DNA from: Siphonodentalium dalli | Taxonomy: Eukaryota; Mollusca; Scaphopoda; Gadilida; Siphonodentaliidae | Direction of reading: 5' to 3' | DNA: 64,000 nucleotides | NCBI GenBank assembly: GCA_032622095.1 | Contig: CP136063.1 | Coordinates: forward strand, 82,439,980 to 82,503,979 | Shown: positions 57,103 through 64,000 of the stretch, in pieces | Numbering within the stretch: the stretch's first letter is position 1 | Layout of the letters: each line of letters starts with the position of its first letter | Notes under the pieces: generated by a model | Databases searched by the model: none | The model's input: only the letters and a program-made list of their open reading frames with translations | What the model was told of the DNA's origin: nothing | Translations under genes and position numbers: made by a program

Positions 57103-57826
57103 GGATCCGGGCCCACTCGCCCCAGGGCCAGCTCGCCCCAGGCAGTTTTTGGGGCGAGCTGGCCCACCTTTCCGGGGCGAGTCGGCCCGGGTATTACATT
57201 TGTATTAAAGTTGTAAATAAGTTAATTTATATTGATATATTAATTTTTTAAGTTCATATTATGATATATTTCAGAGTTATGTCCATCAATTTCGACATTT
57301 ATATTACTTTAGGCAAGATAATAGCCAGTAGGCCTATATGATCCTATATCACACTAGTTGGTCTGAACGACGAACTAGCGAATTCATAAATAACAATGAT
57401 GATCTGTTTTCACATTCTTGATATTAAAGTTTCTCTTATTCTCTGAGTTCATCTCACTATCTCTGGAGTTTGGGAAACCCTTAGCCGTTATTGTCCCTAT
57501 TGTATCCTATCAAAACAATAAAAGCAGGTTGTTTACACAGTAACCAGCCGACTAATCACACCTCACACTTCAGAGGGTGAGATGGCTTCAGAACATGTGA
57601 TAGATAATCACTTTCATATGCCGACCACATAGAGTATATAAGCAGTGCGATTTTTATCTGACTTCATAACCACAAAGATGTTCCGTTGTTGCAAGTGCGG
57701 TAGCGAAGTTAGACCACTTCAGCATGCTCTTAAATAAGACATTATCCCTTGGGGCAAGCTGGCCCGGGGCGAGCTGGCCCAGGTCGACTGGGGCGAGCTG
57801 GCCCTGGGGCGAGTGGGCCCGTTTCC
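57103..57826. mobile_element. Non-autonomous Mutator-like element, GGGCGAGCTGGCCC subrepeat TIRs
   Basis: A 724-bp element bounded by the direct repeat ATGACATT (57095-57102 and 57827-57834). Both ends are inverted: the left starts GGATCCGGGCCCACTCGCCC and the right, read inward, GGAAACGGGCCCACTCGCCC. They continue as repeats of a 14-15-bp unit (GGGGCGAGCTGGCCC and variants) at 57109-57190 and 57751-57820. The terminal GG and the TIRs made of short tandem units resemble the MULE at 59004. The GC-rich ends contrast with an AT-rich interior. No transposase is present; a TATA-like box and a small zinc-finger-like ORF lie at 57634-57737. Confidence 0.78.
57634..57737 (+). promoter_or_regulatory. 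TATA-like box and mini-ORF inside non-autonomous element
   Basis: GAGTATATAAGCAGTG (57632-57647) resembles a TATA box. An ATG at 57678 opens a 19-codon frame, MFRCCKCGSEVRPLQHALK, then stop. The CC.C...H arrangement hints at a truncated C2H2-type finger, but the length is too small to assign. It may be the relic first exon of the autonomous parent element. Confidence 0.3.
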
Positions 57827-57834
57827 ATGACATT

Positions 57835-58790
57835 AGCCAATGCTGGGCACACCGTAACCGTGGGATCGAGAGCCGGTACTAAATCGCTGTCCCGTGTGCA
57901 ACAAATAATTGAAGTTGAAGAATGTGCAGACGTTAAAGATCCCTACACTAGTCACTACACTGTCTACAGTGGCGAAGAAGTCACCGATTCGGCAAAATAA
58001 AAAAATCCTGGACAAATTAGGTGGTGGATCTACTCGATCCCAGTGCTCATATAGCCACCATTGGCCCCTCCACTGAAAACTCGACTACATAAACTGACAG
58101 ATACTTTTATGTTTACCAAAATTACTCAATTTAGTTTATTTACTGCCAAATTTTATTTTTAAATTACTGCAAATTGCAATTGTATTCTCATTAATTTCAT
58201 AATTTGTGATAAATTTTGAACGAAAATTGTGTCGGTACAAATTGGTGACAACACACTCACCGATGTGTGTGCGAATCTGTGCAAACATTGAGGAATAATG
58301 AAAGACATGACACAAAAATAATCGAAAACAACAAAATAATGTAAAGGTAGTGTCCTTGAACTTCATGGGGATTTCCCCAAGTCTTCTAGAAAATAAAAAT
58401 AGCACCAAAGAAAGCGGATCGGCTAACGATCAGCTTAAGACTCGGAATAGTTCTCGATAAATTACAGTGTGATTCAGTTTCGCAGCTTTTCTTCTACATT
58501 ATATCGCAAATATGTTCAACAACATACATGTACATGACGCAGTGTCAATCTCATTATTGGACGACGTTCATCCCGACCAGTACACTCAGTCCGGTGAAAT
58601 ATTTGTCCGGAAATTATCTTGTCCAATCTCAAATTTTGGCGGGAAAGTTTGTTGCCGGAAGTTAATGAATTTTTCATGTGATTATAATTTAGACAGAAAA
58701 ACATGAGTTTGAATGACAAAACAGACCCCATTTACGATGACAGGTAATAGCCTATAAAACTGCAATGCCATTGTAAGGACTGGACCACTA
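57835..58790. other. Unassigned region upstream of known MCEE exons
   Basis: A frame following the non-autonomous element (57827-58000) reads MTLANAGHTVTVGSRAGTKS and onward; it is not assignable. A short ATG exon-like piece with a GTAATA donor is at 58703-58743 on plus. One of these may belong to a neighbouring gene, or the MCEE start exon may be here, but I cannot demonstrate either. Confidence 0.25.
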
Positions 58791-58791
58791 T

Positions 58792-58792
<1 letters not shown>

Positions 58793-58826
<34 letters not shown>
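58793..58826. repeat. (GA)n microsatellite
   Basis: About 16 GA dinucleotides (agagagag) next to the left inverted repeat. Confidence 0.9.
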
Positions 58827-58830
<4 letters not shown>

Positions 58831-58839
58831 TCATCGAAA

Positions 58840-58985
58840 ATTTGCAGCGATCACCTATCCAACTTCCAAGGAGTAACCGAGCTTGACCAGGTCAGGGAGA
58901 ACCCAAAATCGATGTACTAAACCTCGATTTGTATTAAAAACCTCGATCGAGGTTTCGTCGTCACTCGTGATCATGTGATCATGCA
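58840..58985 (+). repeat. Left copy of inverted repeat flanking the MULE/LINE block
   Basis: Plus-strand copy of the segment also found inverted at 63460-63560, with AGGTCAGGGAGAACCC, AAATCGATGTACTAAACC, the palindrome CCTCGATCGAGG and GATCATGTGATCATG. Upstream it has GCGATCACC and AACCGAGCTTGACC, a poorer match to the 5S-like head seen in the right copy. Confidence 0.65.
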
Positions 58986-59366
58986 GTTACATGGACTCAC
59001 TACGGGTACAGGACGTTTCGTACCATGGTCGTTTCGTACTTGGTCGTTTCGTACCATCTGGTCGTTTCGTACCATATTTCTTGGTCGTTTCGTACCGCAT
59101 TGTTTGGTCGTTTCGTACCATGTAGAAAATCAATTGGTCGTTTCGTACCATGTGTTGGAAATGGGGAAAACACGGTATTTTATATATATATTTATATTAT
59201 GTATGTATAATTATTCATGTTCTGGAATGCGGCGAAAGATCTTATGAGATTTGCTTACATCGAATGTGAATAACAATCACGCTGACTAGTATTCATCTGA
59301 TTGACTGCGGGAAAGATCTTATGAGATGTTTTTACAACAAGTGTTAATACTAATCACGCTGTATAA

Positions 59367-59611
59367 ACAAGAGGTGAGCTCTTACTGATTACCACTAATT
59401 ACCACGAATCACTGCTAAAACTACTACCAGATGAACTTGCGGTGAAGACAGTGACAATGGACTTTGAAAAGGCAACATGGAAGTCCATACAAAAGCTACT
59501 ACCAGAGGTGGAAAGACGTGGTTGTTATTTTCACTGGACCCAGGCCGTGAATAGGCAGATTCAAAAGAAAGGGCTGATCGAACTGTACAACAAAAAAGGA
59601 GACGAATACAG
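59367..59611 (+). CDS. MULE transposase, exon A (partial, N-terminus missing)
   Basis: Open frame of 81 codons plus two bases, following a TAA at 59364. It contains TVTMDFEKATWKSIQ and later GCYFHWTQAVNRQIQKKGL. In MULE transposases the segment TDFEKA carries the second catalytic Asp, and the C..HW.QA stretch follows it; both are visible here. The exon ends with AG and a GTAAAT donor at 59612, which joins exactly in phase to the acceptor at 61190 so that TAC AG plus G CAA reads YRQ. No upstream exon with the first catalytic Asp was found inside the element, so the copy is N-terminally truncated and probably inactive. Confidence 0.8.
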
Positions 59612-59725
59612 GTAAATATTTGTTCTCATAGAATAGAATTGTATGAATAAAATAATAGAATTGTATGATTAAATGAATTTTTTCAAAATATAACTTATAT
59701 GATTTTATTTTTATTTCAATTATAT

Positions 59726-61078
59726 AAGGCCTAAACAAATAATACGTTTGTTTCCGCTAACCCGACCGACCCTCTTTTAAACCGCCGACCCTAAACTTTT
59801 TATTGCCATTGCAAAAAAAAAAAAATTGAAAAAAAAAAAAAAAATTTGATTTAAATTTTTTTTTTTTAATTTACGTCCCAATTCATATCATAACAAGATG
59901 CAAAACATTTATATATTTATATATATTGACATAAGAAATTTAAGTTTACAAAAAGATTTAAGTTTAACAGTTGGAATCATACTGTAAAGTATGTTTGGCT
60001 TTATCTAGCTTTCATCTGTGAAAACTTCAAATAATTTGAGTTCAGGTACGGTATGTTATCATTCAGCGTTCAGACTTCAGTATTTCAATCAATTACAGCA
60101 CAGGAACATTAACAATTTGATAAAATCAACCTGGTTATCAAGTGGGATCTCATAATACCAAATGAAAAATTAACAGAGATTAGTACCATATATAGTCATT
60201 ACTACCTTAATACATGTACATTGTTTCTGTACTACATGTACATGTAGGATTTCTGTATTACATGTACATGTAGTATATTATGTACGGTATGTGTCTCACT
60301 TGAATTTTATAAAATAGCCTATTTATGAATTAGAGTGATGATGGCAAGTATAATTTCAAGCAGGATAAGGCTTCCGATAAGCATAATCCATAGAACCAAA
60401 AGATATCTGACAATAACTTATAAGCATTTCCAATCCATACATATATAAAAAGTTCCAAAGTTATGCTTGAGAAACTTGATAAAATTGACCTCTGTAAAAT
60501 TCAAAATACTGACTCAAAGAGCCTTAGATTAGCTCTAAATGCAATGGATTTTCAAAAAGTTTCCGGGGGAAGAACCCCCACCAACATTCCTCCAATCAGG
60601 CCTTCAGGTTATGCCTTCGGCTTATCATTGCCCAAAAACAGGTGTCTCCAAAAAATACCTAGATCCTTCACTGAATGCGGAGAAGGTGGTGTTGTGAAGC
60701 CATCCTTAAGAGATCGGTACAAGACGGTCACTCCAATATGTTAACAGTGCAGTGGTGCTGGACTGACTCCAGTTGTCGCCAGACCATATAGGAAATATTA
60801 GGATTATCAAAGACTATCTTAGTTTATAGACTAGTATATATGTAGATATTAAAGCATATGTAAGATTGAATTGGAGTTTCTAGTTCCTCTGTCATCTGGG
60901 TTAACCTGATTGGGGCTAAGAAGTGCATAGTTTGGGTTATTGACAAGTATTATACAGTTATTTTTAAAGATACTGAAAAAAAAAAAGTTAACCAAAAAAA
61001 AAAAGTTAAGCCTACCTACCTACCCTAATTTTTTTTAGCTCGTTAGCGGAAACAAAGGTATTATTTTGTTAGGCCTAA
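59726..61078. mobile_element. TIR element (AGGCC termini) nested in MULE intron
   Basis: The ends are inverted: AGGCCTAAACAAATAATAC at the left, and at the right, read on the minus strand, AGGCCTAACAAAATAATACC, both followed by TTGTTTCCGCTAAC. The left arm then has CCGACCGACCC and the right arm has ATTAGGGTAGGTAGGTAG. The same two asymmetric arms occur at 39549-40455 and 42336-43157. Polypurine and AT-rich tracts lie just inside. A 93-codon open frame at 60463-60744 inside it is not recognisable. No clean target duplication was seen, so the superfamily is left open. Confidence 0.6.
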
Positions 61079-61190
61079 GTAGAATAATGCTATTATTTCA
61101 ATTAGCAGAAATAAGGGTATAATTAGAATAATATATAACAAACTGAATTTTTTTCTTATTTATGTTTATATCTTCTTTTCATTTTTGTAG

Positions 61191-61695
61191 GCAACTGCGA
61201 AAGCTTTATGCTTTGCCACTTCTGCCAGCCGAACACATCCGACCAGCATTTGCCAGGATGCGAGATCACCCGACAGCCAAAATCGGCAACATGCCGTTAA
61301 TCTACGAATATGTGGAATCACAGTGGCTGGACTCTCGATGCCTACCAATGGAATCGTGGTGCGTCTACGGGCGCTCCATCCGAACGAACAATGACACTGA
61401 GGGATGGCACAGACGCATCCAATACAAAAACAAGGCAACAAACGTCCCATATTATATCCTGGTTCCAATGCTCAAGAAGGAATCGGCAACGACAGACATG
61501 ACAGTAAAGTTGGTTGGTGAAAAAAAGATGAAAAGGTACCAAAGACTCCAGTATCGGGAGAACCAGGCGCAACTATTCTGCTTGTGGAGTAACTACGAAA
61601 ACGGCGGCATCTCCACCAGTGGTCTGTTGAAGGCATGTTCAAAACTGTTTGCGCCAACAGTTGTTGTCATTGCTGTCGAGTTGGCTGATTGTTAA
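61191..61695 (+). CDS. MULE transposase, exon B (C-terminal)
   Basis: 505 nt after a TTTTTGTAG acceptor, ending at TAA. The frame reads QLRKLYALPLLPAEHIRPAF onward and contains SIRTNNDTEGWHRRIQ. RTNN..EGWH is a signature of animal MULE and FLYWCH-associated transposases. LPLLPAEHI..AF matches the usual helix (AFLP...I..AF) following the catalytic core. It then runs to VELADC. Together with exon A this gives about 249 residues, well short of a full transposase of 500 or more. The reading frame is undamaged in the part present, which suggests a fairly young insertion or domestication; I favour a young internal-deletion copy. The right TIR starts about 115 bp downstream. Confidence 0.85.
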
Positions 61696-62018
61696 TATCA
61701 AATATCATGTTCGTCCCATATTGTTGTGTAAAATAATGTTGTTAATGTTAATATGTTATTGTTATTTTAAAATAAAGAATAAAGTATGAAATTAATACTG
61801 TTTTCCCCCATTCCCAACATGGTACAACACACGGTACGAAACGACCAATTGATTTTTCTACATGGTACGAAACGACCAATTGATTTTCTACATGGTACGA
61901 AACGACCAAACAATGCGGTACGAAACGACCAAGAAATATGGTACGAAACGACCAGATGGTACGAAACGTCCAGGTACGAAACGACCATGGTACGAAACGT
62001 CTAGAAGCCACTCACTAC

Positions 62019-62202
62019 CATACCTTTACCTTTACCTTTACCTTCTCTGTACATCCCTCCTGTGTCAGGAGAACCGTCCTTATGGGCGGACGTAACCACA
62101 TCTTCTTGAGCATATAGGTTTGATACCCGGTATGTGTATACATATATATATTCAGTCTGCAATAAATTATCTACAAGTAGTGTCAAGTCTAACTTGTGGC
62201 TG
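62019..62202 (-). repeat. LINE 3' UTR with GGTAAA tail
   Basis: Downstream of the ORF2 stop on the minus strand. It contains a short hairpin and ends in GGTAAAGGTAAAGGTAAAGG (62023-62042 on plus as TTTACC units), the simple-repeat type of tail used by several non-LTR clades. The MULE target duplication begins immediately beyond the tail. Confidence 0.55.
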
Positions 62203-63420
62203 TCACTGACTGCCGGGGTCCATAGGCGGAGCTCTTAGACCAGTTTTCTTCTTGGACAGGATACGGAGACGAGCATGGTGTAGTTCGTAACACAAGCCTC
62301 TGGCGATGGATTCAATTTTCAGCATGCAGTACTTTGGGATATCGAATGCTGAGCAGTCAAGTATTAGTTTCAAGAGGTAATGGTTTTGTATATTGGGGTT
62401 CAATCCAGCTTGGTTCAGAGTTTCTTTTATGGCTGTTATGAAGCGGCTTCTTACAGCATGGAGACTTTCACAGGTTACAATGAAGTGGAGTATGTCCTCA
62501 GGTTCTTTGTTGCAGAGTTGACAGATGATGTCAGTGGTAGTAGATTCAAATTTAGCTTTTTGTCTTTTTAAAATATATGTGCCTGTTGACATTTTCATTT
62601 TATGTGCTGCCATAGTTGTGGCGAACGGTTCGGATCCGCAAGCATCCCAGATTTGGTGTACATGGCCAGGAGTGGTGTCTTGTAGATTCAATTGTGTTAG
62701 GGTCGATTTATCCATGGCTTCCCGTTTAAGGTTCCCCAACCAGTGTTTTTCTATAGCTGTGTCCACCATGTTCTTCCAGAGACGTTTCGGTGGTGGGAAG
62801 GCTACCAGATCATGAGTAGATGGCAGGTCATATAGTTCGGTAAGGCGGGTGACTTTTGTGAACCAGCTGTTTGATGTGTCACCTTTGGTCGCAAGTTGTC
62901 TGGCAGCAAGCTGACATTCCACAGAGCCTTCGTTACGAACAATATTACCATATGTTTTAAGCGTCCTTTTATGGATTTCTCCTTCTATCGGTATAAGACC
63001 CAGCATAAGCAGAGATGCACAGTTAGCTGTTCTTGTTGGAAGATGTTGTAGGCGTTTGGCAGTCTGTGTATAGAAAGTTTCCAATTGTTGCATATCCTTT
63101 TTGTTTAGATTTATTACGTCTAGACCGTACAGTAATCGAGGGAGAATGTAGCAGCGTAAGAGGTGTGCCGAAACTTTTGGATTGAGACCATTCATGCCGT
63201 GAAATCCAGCACCTAGGAGGGCATATGAGCATCGTCTAGCTGCGGAGATGCGTTCTTGTGCCACCAGGCTTGTGCCATGCTTAGATGAACCGTCACGTGT
63301 GATGCCGAGGTGAGTAGCTTTGGTCACGGTTTGCATTCGGTGGTTGCTTAGAGTCCAAGTATGTCCAGGGTCCATAATGAAAGATGAAATACTCCACACT
63401 ATATTACTTCCTTTAGTATC
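62203..63420 (-). pseudogene. Non-LTR retrotransposon ORF2 C-terminal region (5'-truncated)
   Basis: A 398-codon intact frame, stop at 62203. It has the post-catalytic part of a LINE reverse transcriptase: MDPGHTWTLSNHRMQ, then THLGITRDGS, a helix-rich thumb with CYILPRLLYGLDVINL, and near the C terminus CQLCNKEPEDILHFIVTCES, the Cys/His motif typical of the ORF2 tail in Jockey/CR1-type elements. The YxDD catalytic motif and the endonuclease are absent, as expected for a 5'-truncated insertion. The 3' flank runs to about 62019 and ends in a tail that on the minus strand is GGTAAA repeated three times. Confidence 0.85.
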
Positions 63421-63459
63421 ATATTTGGTCTAGAGTGTTTCCCCTTATATCATTGGTGT

Positions 63460-63560
63460 ATATTTTGACCAGTGGTCACATGATCTCGAAGAACCTCAAT
63501 CGAGGTTTTTTACACAAATCGAGGTTTAGTACATCGATTTTGGGTTCTCCCTGACCTGTT
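63460..63560 (-). repeat. Right copy of inverted repeat flanking the MULE/LINE block
   Basis: On the minus strand this reads AGGTCAGGGAGAACCC, then AAAATCGATGTACTAAACC and AACCTCGATTGAGG, then GATCATGTGA. The same series is on the plus strand at 58880-58985. It contains the small palindrome CCTCGAT(C/T)GAGG. Confidence 0.7.
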
Positions 63561-63583
63561 GACGTAGCTTAACTTCGGTGATC
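63561..63583 (-). other. 5S rRNA internal-promoter-like segment
   Basis: On the minus strand the 23 bases contain GATCACCGAAGTTAAGC followed by TACGTC. Animal 5S rRNA has the same run with AACGTC, a single difference. This is the box A/intermediate element region of the 5S internal control region. The rest of a 5S gene is not present. It sits at the head of the inverted-repeat segment 63460-63580 and may be the remains of a 5S-derived SINE. Confidence 0.5.
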
Positions 63584-63706
63584 AGTACTGATCACACAAA
63601 GAGTCTTAACGGCTGTGACCAAGAGATCTCTGTCTGTCTGTATCTGTAGTTGTTACGTCCTAGTGACCAAAGCTGCCCGGGCTTTTACAGGACGGTGTGA
63701 GGAGCG

Positions 63707-64000
63707 CTATTTTTGTTCTCTCAGAGCCGCCTTGAATGTTTCTAGGTCGGCGGCATTGACTGTGCTGTTGTCCAGTTTGTTCCAGTCAAGTACAGTCCTC
63801 GGGAAGAAGGAATATCTGTATTGGTCTGTGTTTGTATGAATTGGTTCGTAGGCACTTTCGTTATTTGTGGTTAGTTTCTCCACGATGTTGTCACTAACAA
63901 AGTCCTTGAATTTTGTGGGTTTCTTTTTCCTCTTTGGGCGGTAGTTTCTTAGGTAGTGTTCGGAGTTGATACCTGGGGCTGATCCCTTTACCACTTTGTA
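63707..64000 (-). pseudogene. Second LINE ORF2 C-terminal fragment (runs off window)
   Basis: An open frame from the window edge to a stop at 63707, about 97 codons. It contains EHYLRNYRPKRKKKPTKFKD, followed by QYRYSFFPRTVLDWNKL and AADLETFKAALREQK. The pattern of SFFPRT...WN.L...V..A.....FK..L is the conserved C terminus of CR1/L2-like reverse transcriptases in invertebrates. It does not overlap in content with the LINE at 62203-63420, so it is a separate, older insertion in the same orientation. The upstream part lies beyond the window. Confidence 0.75.

Larger units (their letters stand above)
59004..62009 (+). mobile_element. Mutator-like element (MULE) with subrepeat TIRs and 9-bp TSD
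   Basis: A 3.0-kb DNA transposon. The 9-bp direct repeat ACTCACTAC lies at 58995-59003 and again at 62010-62018. Inside it are inverted repeats of about 160-200 bp, made of five to eight head-to-tail copies of GGTCGTTTCGTACCA (left 59011-59155, right about 61812-62002) with short spacers that also match between arms. A 9-bp duplication and long TIRs are typical of Mutator. The interior holds a split MULE transposase (59367-59611 and 61191-61695). A separate TIR element of about 1.35 kb occupies the intron between the two exons. Confidence 0.88.

Noticed and set aside
57827-58000. Frame with AGHTVTVGSR, reminiscent of an NADP-binding start
   Set aside because: Short, lacks the GxGxxG part of a Rossmann fold, and its ATG is created by the ATGACATT target duplication; no splice context.
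58703-58743. Plus-strand first-exon candidate, ATG to AG|GTAATA, reading MSLNDKTDPIYDD
   Set aside because: Plausible start and donor, but only 41 nt, with no second exon found before the MULE and LINE block; not enough support for a gene.
63561-63583. Functional 5S rRNA gene
   Set aside because: Only the internal promoter core matches; neither the 5' half nor the GGATGGG...GGGTGCTGTAGGC-like 3' part is present.

Overview
This window looks like nuclear DNA of a bilaterian invertebrate. The intron-rich gene, the AT-rich spacer and the mixture of Helitrons, hAT and piggyBac MITEs, a Mutator-like element and non-LTR retrotransposons point to a lophotrochozoan, possibly a mollusc; the clade is an inference, not a demonstration. 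There is no bacterial gene organisation. No rRNA, tRNA or CRISPR array was recognised. Almost every short open frame is chance or repeat-derived. The one clear host gene is methylmalonyl-CoA epimerase (MCEE), on the minus strand. Five coding exons are visible, at 56096-56158, 53114-53221, 51891-51950, 50546-50632 and 23065-23217. All junctions have GT/AG signals and stay in one phase, and together they give about 156 residues ending at the natural C terminus. The exon with the start codon lies upstream of 56158 and was not identified. The last intron is about 27 kb and carries most of the repeats in this window. Layout: 1-3100, tandem copies of a dispersed repeat, a Helitron and a dispersed element. 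3348-3732, a hAT MITE with an 8-bp target duplication. 3848-7065, a modular low-copy repeat (element A). 7346-12511, three piggyBac-like MITEs, a LINE 3' fragment, a fold-back element and a 23-bp minisatellite. 13800-17690, hAT-like and fold-back repeats. 18000-23000, mostly unannotatable spacer with dispersed repeats. 23065-23217, last MCEE exon. 23521-24410, a basic-protein ORF of retroelement type. 24480-26930, an 80-bp satellite. 27100-36200, three copies of one unit with exon-like pieces, two of them split by a head-to-tail Helitron trimer and by a hAT element. 37236-44836, element B with a 2.86-kb internal tandem duplication. 44846-48838, a possible 4-kb element whose inverted arms are tandem repeats. 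50546-56158, MCEE exons between Helitrons and element C. 57103-57826, a non-autonomous Mutator-like element. 59004-62009, a Mutator-like element with a split transposase. 62019-64000, two LINE fragments and a 5S-like promoter piece. The strongest observations are the complete splice structure of MCEE, the Mutator-like elements with terminal inverted repeats built from short tandem units, the Helitron concatemer, and two piggyBac-type MITE families that share the same internal palindrome.
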